A program made the position numbers and the translations under genes. This document shows positions 9,475-17,937 of a stretch of 64,000 nucleotides of DNA, in pieces. This DNA comes from Erythrobacter sp. (lineage in GTDB: Bacteria > Pseudomonadota > Alphaproteobacteria > Sphingomonadales > Sphingomonadaceae), in NCBI RefSeq assembly GCF_011765465.1, contig NZ_CP050265.1, positions 1,302,001-1,366,000 on the forward strand. The letters run 5' to 3'. The notes under the pieces are model-generated. The model saw only the letters and a program-made list of their open reading frames with translations. It did not search any database and was not told where the DNA came from. How positions within the stretch are numbered: position 1 is the first letter of the stretch; each line of letters opens with the position of its first letter.

Positions 9475-9504
9475 GGTCTCAAGTCCCTATCCTGCAAAAC
9501 TGCT

Positions 9505-10497
9505 TCAATTGACGATGACATCGAAGGTGATCGATCTGCTGGTTCCCGCGGCGACCGTCCCGAGATCGACGCTGATGCCGTCCGCATCCGAGGCGCTGCC
9601 CGCATCGGCATCCGCCGTATCCGACAGGGTCGCCCCATCGAGCGCGAGCGTGCCGGCGGCATAGGACGTGCCTTCCGGTATCGCGTCGCTCACGACGAGC
9701 TCGTCGACCGCGCCGCTGCCCGAAACATTCGCGGTGATTGTGAAAGTGGCGATGGAACCGGGAACGGCGCTGGACCCGCCGAACGGGTCGGCAAGACTGA
9801 CCGTCTTGGTCAATTCCACGCTGGCAACGCCGACCCGCACCTGCGCGAGGGCGAGCGCCGAAGCGCCGGTGGTCCCGACGATCGCATCACCCCCGCCGTC
9901 GCCTGCGCCCGCAAAAAGCGTCCCCGGCGCGCCGGTACCGGTGGTGGCATTGGCGGTCAGTTCGACATCGCTCTCGCTGCCGTCGGCAACCCCTGCCGGA
10001 ACGGTGGCGAGCACGAAAACGGTCAGGGCCTCCCCCGGTGCGAGCACGCGGGTCGTCTCGGGCGCAGGAAAGATCTCGTCGACACCGCGCTCATAGGTGC
10101 CATTGCCGTTCGTATCGAAAGCAAGCCCGTCGATGACGAGGTCGAAATCATTGCCGGCAACCGCCGCATTGGCGATCAATCCGAAGCTTTCGGGACCATT
10201 GCCCTGGTTGGTCAGCTCGAAGGCGAAAACCGCATCGCCCGGCCCGGCGTCGAGCGCGCCGGAGTCGAGCGAGGTAAGGGTCACATCGAGCAATTCGTCG
10301 ACGCGCACGGTGACCGTGTTCGAGCTTACCGTGCGCTGGCCGGATGCATCCTCGTAGGTGGCCTGGGCAGTGTTCTCGATCAGCGTGCCAGCATTGACCC
10401 CCTAGGCCATGACAGGCGACGCAAGTCCGAGCGCGACAACCACAGGTGCCGCGAGAGAGGCTGCGAGGACCGAGCGAAAGGCATCCTTGGTATCCAT
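9505..10497 (-). pseudogene. Secreted DUF11-type protein interrupted by an amber stop after the signal peptide
   Basis: Reading from ATG at 10497, the frame gives a full signal peptide (MDTKDAFRSVLAASLAAPVV, ending SPVMA), then TAG at 10402-10404. It continues open in the same frame for about 300 residues (GVNAGTLIENTAQATYED onward) to the stop at 9505. The downstream part is a paralogue of the 343-residue neighbour, with the same DUF11 layout (ELTKTVSLADPFGGSSAVPG). A single C-to-T change (CAG to TAG) would explain the stop and would restore a normal MAQ cleavage site. Alternatives are a sequencing error, natural suppression, or re-initiation at GTG 10308, which would make a protein without a signal. 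It is the first gene of the cluster and has no convincing Shine-Dalgarno at 10497. Confidence 0.75.
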
Positions 10498-10645
10498 ACT
10501 TAAGCACGGCTACCTAGAAATGGTTAGCATCCCGTTAGCCAACGCTCGGAAGCCGCGGAATTACGGGTGTTTCGACCAAAGCATTGAGGCTTACGCCTTT
10601 GGTTAATCTTCGTTTTTACCGGACAGACGCGAACGCAACGCAAGC

Positions 10646-10681
10646 GAAGAAAAGCCCTGCGCGGCAAGAGCCGTGCAGGGC
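10646..10681 (-). terminator. Rho-independent terminator of proB
   Basis: On the minus strand, GCCCTGC-A-CGGC, loop TCTT, GCCG-C-GCAGGGC forms an almost perfect 12-bp stem followed at once by TTTTCTTC. It lies 43 bases after the proB stop and before the DUF11 cluster, so the cluster must have its own promoter between it and 10497. Confidence 0.8.
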
Positions 10682-10723
10682 ATTTTCGAGATCGGCCGGG
10701 GTATTACCCCTATTTTGCAATTC

Positions 10724-11905
10724 TTATCCGCCCGCAACGCTCGGCGTTTCCCAGGGCAGATGCCGGTGCTCCAGCACGACGAGGTTTTCCGGGCGGATGA
10801 TCTCGCCGCTGGTCTGATAGCCGAGCAGCTTGTCGGCGGGCATATCCTGGTTGTTGATCATCACCCGCGTCTCGTCCGAGGTGAAGTCGGACAGACCGCG
10901 CGCGAGCTCGTTGCCTTCGTCGTCATAAATGTGGAGCACGTCGCCGCGCGTGAAATCGCCGTCCATCTCGACCACGTCCTCGCGCCTGATCGGCTCTTCC
11001 CGATCGATCCGCGCGGCGGCTTGCTCGGTAATGACGAGCACGCCCGCGCGCTGCAGGCGGTCGGCGAGCCAGGTTTCCCAGAGCGAATCCGGCTGCGAAT
11101 TGGCGATGCACTTGGTGCAGCGCCGCTCTCCGTGCATGACCGAGGTGATCGGATAATCCGCCTCGCCATTGGCGATGAAGGTGGTGCAGCCCGCGTTCTG
11201 CGCCATGTTGGCGGCCTGCAGCTTGGTCAGCATCCCGCCGGAACCCAGCTCGCTGATACCCGAGGCCGCCTCGAGATATTCGTTCACGTCGGTCAGTTCC
11301 TCGACGAGGTTCGCGCCCTCTTCGGACGGGTCGCGGTCGTAAAGCCCGTCGACGCTGGTGAGCATGATGAAATAATCCGCCTCGACCATCTGCGCGATCT
11401 TGGCCGCGAGCCTGTCATTGTCGCCGACCCGGATTTCCTCGGTCGTGATGGTGTCGTTCTCGTTCACGATCGGCATGATCCGCGACTTGAGCAGGCGGTT
11501 GACCGTGTTGCGCGTGTTGAGGAAGCGGCGGTGATCCTCGAAATCCCCCAGTGTCAGCAGGATCTGCGCGATCTCGAGCCCGTATTCGTGGCCGACCTGC
11601 TTGTAGGCGTTGAGCAGCAGCGGCATCCCGCAGGCGGCGGCGGCCTGCTTGTCGCTGACCCCGGCATTGGCCCGCGCGACCCCGACCGTGTTGAGCCCTA
11701 GCGCGACCGCGCCCGAGGAGGTGAGGATCACGTCATAGCCCTCGTCGCGCAGGCGGGCGATGTCCTCGAGCAGGCGCTGCATGAAACCGAAGCGCGGCGT
11801 CAGCCGGTCCTCGTTCGCAAGCAGGCTCGATCCGACCTTGACGACAACTCTCTTTCTTCCTGACACGAATGCCCTCATTTTTGCTTGAAAATCTGCTGTG
11901 CCCAT
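10724..11905 (-). CDS. proB: Glutamate 5-kinase (proline biosynthesis)
   Basis: ATP-dependent phosphorylation of glutamate to gamma-glutamyl phosphate is the first step of proline synthesis. The 393-residue protein has an amino-acid-kinase domain with KRVVVKVGSSLLANEDRL near the N-terminus, the glycine-rich LTSSGAVALGLN, and NENDTI and VGDNDRLAAKIAQ in the substrate and nucleotide loops. A C-terminal PUA domain occupies about 285-375. The magnesium loop reads ELGSGGMLTKLQAA, a variant of the usual GTGGMxTK. An unusual CTKC pair lies near residue 263. A second ATG at 11878 (MRAFVSGRKR) is a possible start; neither has a strong Shine-Dalgarno. It is divergent from proC-proA, so the pathway is complete within 3.5 kb. 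Feedback inhibition by proline is expected from family knowledge. Confidence 0.92.
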   Translation of the reverse strand: MGTADFQAKMRAFVSGRKRVVVKVGSSLLANEDRLTPRFGFMQRLLEDIARLRDEGYDVILTSSGAVALGLNTVGVARANAGVSDKQAAAACGMPLLLNAYKQVGHEYGLEIAQILLTLGDFEDHRRFLNTRNTVNRLLKSRIMPIVNENDTITTEEIRVGDNDRLAAKIAQMVEADYFIMLTSVDGLYDRDPSEEGANLVEELTDVNEYLEAASGISELGSGGMLTKLQAANMAQNAGCTTFIANGEADYPITSVMHGERRCTKCIANSQPDSLWETWLADRLQRAGVLVITEQAAARIDREEPIRREDVVEMDGDFTRGDVLHIYDDEGNELARGLSDFTSDETRVMINNQDMPADKLLGYQTSGEIIRPENLVVLEHRHLPWETPSVAGG

Positions 11906-11916
11906 CTAGTTACTAA

Positions 11917-11931
11917 TTGTGCAGTGCACAA
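11917..11931. promoter_or_regulatory. Perfect palindrome between proB and proC
   Basis: TTGTGCA-G-TGCACAA is a perfect 7+7 inverted repeat, 11 bases upstream of the proB ATG, in the 164-base divergent region. It could be an operator for a dimeric repressor controlling proB and perhaps proC. The symmetry is seen; the regulator is unknown. Confidence 0.4.
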
Positions 11932-12069
11932 CCTGCCATGCAAAACAATTTTGCAACAGCAGTTTCGGCAAGCGCATTAGACAGGATTTTTTACGAAGCC
12001 GTTACCAGCGACTTTTTTCGATGCGGATCGTAAAATTTTCAGACGAATAAAGAGAGGACAGAAAGAACC

Positions 12070-12846
12070 GTGAATATTTTACTTGTGGGATGCGGAAAGA
12101 TGGGCGGCGCGCTGCTCGAGAACTGGAAGCGCGGGGACGAGGCTTTCGCCATCGTCGACCCCTTCCTGGAACGCGCCCCGCAAGGCGTCGCGCTGCACTC
12201 CGCGCGCGAGGAGATCGAAGGCCGCCGCTTCGATGTCATAGTCGCTGCGATCAAGCCGCAGATGATCGACGAAGTGATGCCCGACTATTCCGAAATGTTC
12301 ACCGATGACGGCTACCTCCTTTCCATCGCCGCGGGCTGCTCCATCGCGCGGCTGAAGAAAGTCTCCGGCGGCAAGCCCGTCATCCGCGTGATGCCGAACC
12401 TCCCCGCTGCGATCGGCGCAGGCGTCAGCGCGATCTGCGCGAGCGAGGATGCGAGCGAGGCCCAGCTCGCCCACGCCCGCGCGATGATGGAGCGCACCGG
12501 GACGGTCATCACCGTCGAGGACGAGGACAGGATCGACCGCTTCACCGCGGTCGCGGGCTCCGGACCCGGCTACGTCTTCGAACTCGCCCGCGCCTACACC
12601 GAAGCGGCGATGGCGCTCGGCTTCGACGAGGGCGAGGCGCGCGCCATGGTGCTAGGCACGCTGCAGGGCACGGTGGCGATGGCGGCGGGCAGCGACCAGC
12701 CTCTCGAAACCCTGCGCGATTCGGTGACGAGCAAGGGCGGCACGACCGCTGCCGGGCTCGATGCCCTCAATGGCAAGGGCGAGCTGTCCGCCCTCCTTTC
12801 CGCAACTCTCGAAGCGGCCTATGATCGCGCAGTCGAACTGCGCTGA
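12070..12846 (+). CDS. proC: Pyrroline-5-carboxylate reductase
   Basis: This enzyme reduces pyrroline-5-carboxylate to proline with NAD(P)H, the last step of the pathway. The 258-residue protein starts with GTG after an AGAGAGGA Shine-Dalgarno. The N-terminal Rossmann motif is [25 protein letters not shown] follows near residue 60, and the family signature around [20 protein letters not shown] lies near 165-185. The C-terminal helical part contains [13 protein letters not shown], which shapes the dimer active site. It lies 49 bases before proA on the same strand and is probably co-transcribed with it. Length is normal for the family. Confidence 0.95.
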   Translation: MNILLVGCGKMGGALLENWKRGDEAFAIVDPFLERAPQGVALHSAREEIEGRRFDVIVAAIKPQMIDEVMPDYSEMFTDDGYLLSIAAGCSIARLKKVSGGKPVIRVMPNLPAAIGAGVSAICASEDASEAQLAHARAMMERTGTVITVEDEDRIDRFTAVAGSGPGYVFELARAYTEAAMALGFDEGEARAMVLGTLQGTVAMAAGSDQPLETLRDSVTSKGGTTAAGLDALNGKGELSALLSATLEAAYDRAVELR

Positions 12847-12895
12847 CGACACAAGGCCGCCCCACCCCCGATTGAAGATACAAGGACACACAAGA

Positions 12896-14158
12896 ATGAC
12901 CGGCCAGGATCTCGACCCCCGCATCCACATCACCCAGCTCGGCCACAACGCACAGGCCGCATCGCGCCAGCTGCGCGCCGCATCGACCGAAGCGAAGAAC
13001 ACCGCCCTGCGCGAGGCCGCGAAGGCTCTGCGCGAAGCGTCGGCAGAGCTGATCGAGGCCAACGCCAAGGACGTCGAAAGCGTGCGCGGCAAAAAGCCCG
13101 ACAGCTTCATCGACCGACTGATGCTCGACGAAGACCGCATTGCCGGCATGGCGAAAGCGCTCGAGGAAATCGCTGACCTTCCCGATCCCGTGGGCCGCGT
13201 TCTCGCCACCTTCGAGCGCCCCAACGGCCTCCATATCGAGCGCGTTGCCGTGCCCATCGGCGTCATCGGCATGATCTACGAATCGCGCCCCAATGTCGGC
13301 GCCGATGCCAGCGCCCTGTGCCTCAAGTCGGGCAATGCGGTGATTCTGCGCGGCGGGTCGGAAAGCCGCCATTCCACCCGCAAGATCGTCGCGTGTATGC
13401 AGGCCGGGCTCGAAGCGGCGGGGCTACCGGTCGAGGCGGTGCAGACCGTCCAGACGACCTCACGCGAAGCGGTGGCCGAATTGCTGCGCGCGGTCGGGCT
13501 CGTCGATCTCGTCATCCCGCGTGGCGGGCGCGGTCTCGTTGAACTGGTGCGCGACCAGGCGAAGGTGCCGACGCTCCTCCATCTCGACGGAAACTGCCAT
13601 ACTTACATACACTCATCCGCCGATCTTGAGAAAGCGGTCGAAGTCACGAAGAACGCCAAGCTGCGTCGCACCGGCATCTGCGGCGCGACGGAAAGCGTGG
13701 TGGTCGACGAAGCGGTGGCGGCAAAGGCGATCCCCGCTCTGCTCGACGCCATGCCCGCTTGCGAATTCCGCGGCGACGAGGCCGCGGTGGCAATCGATGC
13801 CCGCGTGAAGCCCGCGAGCGAGGAGGATTTCGACACCGAGTATCTCGACCAGATCGCCTCGCTCAAGGTCGTCTCCGGCCTTGAGGAAGGAATCGAATGG
13901 GTCGCCTCGCACACCTCGGGCCACACCGACGCGATCATGACCGAGGACGAGGGCGCGGCGCGCGCCTTCCTCACCGCGATCGACAGCGCGGTGGTCATGC
14001 ACAACGCCTCGACCCAGTTCTCCGACGGCGGGGAATTCGGCATGGGCGCGGAAATCGGCATCGCCACAGGCAAAATGCACGCGCGCGGGCCTGTCGGGCT
14101 CGAACAGCTGTGCAGCTTCAAATATATCGTGCGCGGAGACGGCCAGACGCGGCCTTAA
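12896..14158 (+). CDS. proA: Gamma-glutamyl phosphate reductase
   Basis: This NADPH-dependent enzyme reduces gamma-glutamyl phosphate to glutamate semialdehyde. The 420-residue protein belongs to the aldehyde dehydrogenase superfamily. Typical segments are [30 protein letters not shown], the catalytic cysteine in [11 protein letters not shown], and near the C-terminus [21 protein letters not shown] chose ATG 12896 because it follows AAGGA; the open frame extends 45 codons further upstream, but those overlap proC and do not resemble the family. The stop TAA shares four bases with the stop of the convergent acetyltransferase. With proC it forms the second and third steps opposite proB. Confidence 0.95.
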   Translation: MTGQDLDPRIHITQLGHNAQAASRQLRAASTEAKNTALREAAKALREASAELIEANAKDVESVRGKKPDSFIDRLMLDEDRIAGMAKALEEIADLPDPVGRVLATFERPNGLHIERVAVPIGVIGMIYESRPNVGADASALCLKSGNAVILRGGSESRHSTRKIVACMQAGLEAAGLPVEAVQTVQTTSREAVAELLRAVGLVDLVIPRGGRGLVELVRDQAKVPTLLHLDGNCHTYIHSSADLEKAVEVTKNAKLRRTGICGATESVVVDEAVAAKAIPALLDAMPACEFRGDEAAVAIDARVKPASEEDFDTEYLDQIASLKVVSGLEEGIEWVASHTSGHTDAIMTEDEGAARAFLTAIDSAVVMHNASTQFSDGGEFGMGAEIGIATGKMHARGPVGLEQLCSFKYIVRGDGQTRP

Positions 14159-14799
14159 TCCCCACGCTCGAACGCCTCGAACACCGCCGCAAGGCCCGGC
14201 GTCGCCCCCTCGCGGCGCAGGCTTTCGAGCGCTTCGTCTATCGCTATGTCGAATTCGGCAACCTCGCCGCTGCGGTTCGTGACGTGCCCGCCGAGCAAGC
14301 GGGTGAGCCGGATCGCCCCGGCATTCTCGGGCAGGATCGAGACCGCGAGCGTCTCAAGCCCCTCGCGCCTGCAATCGTGCAGAAGGGTCGCGGTCAGCAG
14401 GCGCGCAAGGCCAAGCCCGTGATAGTCGTCGATGACCGCGACCGAGAATTCAGCGCGGCTCGGGCGCTCGTTATCGCGGAAGGCATGGACGACACCGAGC
14501 GCGGGCTTCTCGACGAGGTCGGTGCGGATCGCGCCCCAGGCGATGTGGTCGTGCCCGTCGACATCGAGCAGCGCGTCGATCACTCCCTGCGGCGGCTCGC
14601 GCATCCCGGAAAAGAATCGCAGGTAGCGCGATTGCGGCGAAAGGCGGGCGATCCCGGCGCGCAGCCGCGCTTCGTCGTCGCGCCGGACCGAGCGGATGCA
14701 GACCGGCGTGCCGTCATTGAGGTGCGTATCGATGATCACCGCGTGCCCAGCCTCCTGCAGGAGCTTGGCGAAGATGCCGCCGCCATGCGCCGGGTTCAA
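14155..14799 (-). CDS. GNAT-family N-acetyltransferase
   Basis: The 214-residue protein has a GNAT fold: a beta1-alpha1 segment [17 protein letters not shown], then [18 protein letters not shown], the acetyl-CoA pyrophosphate loop in which QxxGxG/A is partly degenerate, and [20 protein letters not shown]. The segment [17 protein letters not shown] is typical of the GNAT domains found alone or fused to acyl-CoA synthetases of the Pat/AcuA kind, so protein lysine acetylation is possible. The substrate cannot be told from sequence. Its stop overlaps the proA stop by four bases, and it is preceded on the same strand by the VIT-family gene 15 bases after its own start, though the two read in the same direction without obvious coupling. 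Confidence 0.8.
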   Translation of the reverse strand: MNPAHGGGIFAKLLQEAGHAVIIDTHLNDGTPVCIRSVRRDDEARLRAGIARLSPQSRYLRFFSGMREPPQGVIDALLDVDGHDHIAWGAIRTDLVEKPALGVVHAFRDNERPSRAEFSVAVIDDYHGLGLARLLTATLLHDCRREGLETLAVSILPENAGAIRLTRLLGGHVTNRSGEVAEFDIAIDEALESLRREGATPGLAAVFEAFERGD

Positions 14800-14814
14800 G
14801 CGCCGGGGCCGCAG

Positions 14815-15519
14815 CTAGACGCTGACCCCGAAAAGCGAACCGACCGCGGCGGTCACCGCCATCGCGATCACGCCCCACACCACGACCCGCAGCACGCCGG
14901 GCAGGATCGGCGCGCCCCCGGCCCGCGCACCGAATGCGCCGAGCAGGGCGAGAGCGAGCACCGAGACACCGAGCACCACCGCAAGTATGGCATCCGACGG
15001 GGCGAGCCAGGCGGCGGCCAGCGGCAGGGCCGCAGCCGAACTGAAGGTGAGGCCGGAGGCAAAGGCGGCCTGCAGCGGACGTGCGCTGAGCGCCTCGGTC
15101 AGCCCGAGCTCGTCCCTCAGGTGCGCATCGAGCGCGTCGTGTTCGGTCAGCTCGCGCGCGACAAGGTCGGCGGTTTCCGGCGAGAGGCCGCGCTCTTCGT
15201 AGATCGCGCGCAGTTCGGCCAGTTCCTCTTCGGGCATTTTCTTCAGCGCCATTTTCTCGCGCCGGATGTCGGCCTTTTCGAGGTCGGCTTGCGAGGAAAC
15301 GGAGATATATTCGCCCGCTGCCATCGACAGCGCTCCCGCGACGAGCCCGGCGACCCCGGCGACCAGCACCGCCTCGCGCGCAGGCGAAGCGGCAGCGACC
15401 CCGACGATCAGCGAGGCGACCGAGACGATCCCGTCGTTCGCCCCCAGCACGGCGGCGCGCAGCCAGCCGGTTCGGGTGACGAAATGCGGATCGTCGGGAT
15501 GGCTGCTGACATCGGTCAT
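14815..15519 (-). CDS. VIT1/CCC1-family transporter (probable Fe2+/Mn2+)
   Basis: A 234-residue membrane protein starting MTDVSSHPDD. TM1 contains the family signature LGANDGIVSVASLIVGVAAA. A metal-binding helical region follows TM2 and is rich in Glu (KMPEEELAELRAIYEERG), then DLVARELTEHDALDAHLRDE. Three C-terminal membrane helices end in VTAAVGSLFGVSV. Family knowledge suggests export or sequestration of iron or manganese by proton exchange. The Glu-rich cytoplasmic segment fits the bacterial VIT/MbfA-like metal-binding domain, but there is no ferritin domain. I chose ATG 15519 because the upstream extension lies over the neighbouring phospholipase gene and is not family-like. Confidence 0.85.
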   Translation of the reverse strand: MTDVSSHPDDPHFVTRTGWLRAAVLGANDGIVSVASLIVGVAAASPAREAVLVAGVAGLVAGALSMAAGEYISVSSQADLEKADIRREKMALKKMPEEELAELRAIYEERGLSPETADLVARELTEHDALDAHLRDELGLTEALSARPLQAAFASGLTFSSAAALPLAAAWLAPSDAILAVVLGVSVLALALLGAFGARAGGAPILPGVLRVVVWGVIAMAVTAAVGSLFGVSV

Positions 15520-15550
15520 TGTGTCGCCTCGCGTAGCACGAAGCCGCGCG

Positions 15551-17083
15551 CTAGAGGAGCCATTCGATCGGCAGCAGGCCGAGCGCGCGCATGAAGGCGC
15601 GCTGGGCAAGGCTGCTGTCCGGGTCGGCGTAATGGACCTCGCCCGTCTGCGGGTCTTCCCACACCATCCGCTCCCTTTCGTCGAGCGAGACGCGGTAGGC
15701 GATCCGGGTGTATTCCTCTGCCAGCACCCGCTCGATCTCCCGCGCGATGCGCTCGCTTTCGATCACGAGGCCCATCTCCGTGTTGAGCCAGACCGAGCGC
15801 GGGTCGAAGTTGAACGAACCGATGAAAACCGTGCGCCCGTCGGCGGCGAACGTCTTGGCATGGAGGCTCGACCCGCTCGACCCCATCGTGCCGGCATCCG
15901 AGCGGCGCGCGGGCGGGGAGGAACGCGCCTTGAGCTCGTACAACTCGATCCCGCCTTCGAGCAGGCGGCGGCGATACTTGCGATAGCCGGCGTGGACCAG
16001 CGGCACGTCGAAGGCGGCCAGCGAATTGGTCAGCACCCGCACCCGCACACCGCGCCCGGCAAGCCGCAGGAATTCCGCCGTCCCGCGCCTGCCGGGCACG
16101 AAATAGGGCGAGACTAGGTCAAAGCTTTGCTCCACTTCGTCGAGCAGGTCGGCGAGCTTGCCCACCAGCAAATGCCCCGCCAGCACGCTGCCCAGCGTCT
16201 TATCGGGCACGTCGCTGACCAGCTGCGTGCGCGCCGGTTCGAGGCGCAGCTCGCCTTCACTGATCGCACGGATCGCCGGGTCGCTTTCGAAAGCGCGCGA
16301 ATATTCTCGGTATTCCTCGGTGTCGCAGACCTGCGCCAGCGCCCGGTCGAGCGCGCCCTGTTGGCGGCGTTCGCCCGGCACCACCCGCTCCAGCCGGAAA
16401 GCCGAGCGCGAGGCCCAGTAGGCCGCGAAGTCGTCAGCCACCGCCTCGGCCGCCTCGCCCGCCGCGATCGCGTCGAGATCGACGAAGGCGGGTTCGTCCC
16501 CCGTGTCGAAATATTCGTCCCCGATATTGCGCCCGCCGGTGATCGTGACCGCCCGGTCGAACGTCATCGCCTTGTTGTGCATCCGCCGGTTCAGCCGGAC
16601 GAAATCGAACAGGTAATTGACCGCCAGCGGCCAGCGCAGGCCGAAGGGATTGTAGAGCCGCACCTCGATATTCGGATGCGCGTTCAGCTCGGCGAGGATC
16701 GCATCGAGGTCCGACACGCCGAGATCGTCGAGCAGCAGGCGGACCGCCACCCCCCGATCCGCAGCCGCGCGCAACCGCTCGAGCGTGAGCAGGCCGGTGA
16801 GGTCGCGATGCCAGATGTAATATTGCACGTCGATCGAACGCTCGGCCCGGTCGATCAGCATCAACCGCGCGGCGAACGCGATCTTGCCTTCGCGCAGCGG
16901 CTGGATCGCCGAGCCGTGCATATCGTCGCAGGGGCCGACAAGCCGGTGGAGCGCACCATCCGGATCGCCCGCCGCGCCGGGCCGGGGTGTCTCGGCAGGC
17001 CGCTGCGGCAGGCGATAGGCGAGGCGCAGCACGAGGATGCCGACCACGATCGCGCCACCGATGATCGCGAACTTGCCGAGCAC
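15551..17083 (-). CDS. Phospholipase D / cardiolipin synthase-type protein
   Basis: The 510-residue protein has an N-terminal membrane anchor (IIGGAIVVGILVLRLAYRL) and two PLD domains. The first HKD motif is MHNKAMTFD (His169, Lys171, Asp176), followed by GGRNIGDEYF. The second is SLHAKTFAADGRTVFIGSFN near residue 405, followed by NFDPRS. Both active sites look intact, so a phosphatidyl transferase or hydrolase is likely. The architecture matches the phospholipase D-family proteins often annotated ClsC-like. It starts with GTG after GGAGAGG. It is divergent from the phosphoesterase at 17239 with a 155-base gap that would hold both promoters. The physiological lipid is unknown. Confidence 0.85.
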   Translation of the reverse strand: MLGKFAIIGGAIVVGILVLRLAYRLPQRPAETPRPGAAGDPDGALHRLVGPCDDMHGSAIQPLREGKIAFAARLMLIDRAERSIDVQYYIWHRDLTGLLTLERLRAAADRGVAVRLLLDDLGVSDLDAILAELNAHPNIEVRLYNPFGLRWPLAVNYLFDFVRLNRRMHNKAMTFDRAVTITGGRNIGDEYFDTGDEPAFVDLDAIAAGEAAEAVADDFAAYWASRSAFRLERVVPGERRQQGALDRALAQVCDTEEYREYSRAFESDPAIRAISEGELRLEPARTQLVSDVPDKTLGSVLAGHLLVGKLADLLDEVEQSFDLVSPYFVPGRRGTAEFLRLAGRGVRVRVLTNSLAAFDVPLVHAGYRKYRRRLLEGGIELYELKARSSPPARRSDAGTMGSSGSSLHAKTFAADGRTVFIGSFNFDPRSVWLNTEMGLVIESERIAREIERVLAEEYTRIAYRVSLDERERMVWEDPQTGEVHYADPDSSLAQRAFMRALGLLPIEWLL

Positions 17084-17238
17084 GCCTCTCCGTTCCCTTT
17101 CCGAGCGGCACGTTACCGCCGCGCAGGTGCTGGTAGACCCTTCGCCGCCCTCCCGCCAGAGGTCCGGCGCAGGCCGGATGCGCGCTGCCTGCCGATGTGC
17201 TAGCGCGATGCGAGGGGAGTTCCCTTCGAGGAGAGCCG

Positions 17239-17937
17239 ATGAGCGTCAGGGTGGCGAGCTACAATATCAGGAAGGCCGTCGGCCTCGACCGCCGCCGTGA
17301 CCCGCTGCGCATCCTGCGTGTGCTGGAGGAAATCGACGCCGACGTGGTCGCTCTGCAGGAGGCCGACCGCCGCTTCGGCACGCGCGAAAGCGTGCTGCCG
17401 CAGGTGCTGCTGGAGAACCACACCGACTACGAAGCCGTCCCGCTCGACGTGCAGGTCGATTCGATGGGCTGGCACGGCAACGCGATCCTCGTCAAAAAGG
17501 GAATCGCGCTCGAAGAGCACGACATCATCCACATTCCCTGCCTCGAACCGCGCGGCGTGGTGACGGCGAGGCTGTCGGTTCGCGGCCGGAGGCTTTCCGT
17601 CTTCGGAATGCATCTCGACCTGTCGGGCCTGTGGCGCACCCGGCAGGCGCGCGCGATCGCCGACCTCGCCGCCGCCGCGAGCGAAAGCCACGCGACCGTG
17701 CTGATGGGCGATCTCAACGAATGGCGCGCGCGCGCGGGCACTTTCCGCGAGTTCGCAAAGCACTTTTCGATCCTCGATCCCGGCCCGAGCTTCCACGCGG
17801 CGCGGCCCGTGGGACGGCTCGACCGGATCATGCATTGCGAAAGGCTCGCCGCGCGCGACTGCGGAGTTCACCGCAGCGCCCTCGCCGCGCGGGCCTCGGA
17901 CCACCTGCCGGTCTGGGCCGATTTCGACTTCGCCTAA
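17239..17937 (+). CDS. Endonuclease/exonuclease/phosphatase-family protein
   Basis: A 232-residue DNase I-like phosphoesterase without a signal peptide, so probably cytoplasmic. Motifs in order are VASYNIRKAVG, DADVVALQEADRRFG with the metal-binding Glu, FGMHLDLSG, MGDLNEWRA, and the C-terminal SDHLPVWADF with the catalytic His. The family cleaves phosphodiester or phosphomonoester bonds in DNA, phosphoinositides or sphingomyelin; the substrate is not clear here. ATG 17239 has CGAGGAGAG as Shine-Dalgarno. The gene is back-to-back with the phospholipase D gene, suggesting a possible link in phospholipid turnover (inference). Its TAA shares four bases with the stop of the convergent sulfhydrylase. 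Confidence 0.85.
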   Translation: MSVRVASYNIRKAVGLDRRRDPLRILRVLEEIDADVVALQEADRRFGTRESVLPQVLLENHTDYEAVPLDVQVDSMGWHGNAILVKKGIALEEHDIIHIPCLEPRGVVTARLSVRGRRLSVFGMHLDLSGLWRTRQARAIADLAAAASESHATVLMGDLNEWRARAGTFREFAKHFSILDPGPSFHAARPVGRLDRIMHCERLAARDCGVHRSALAARASDHLPVWADFDFA

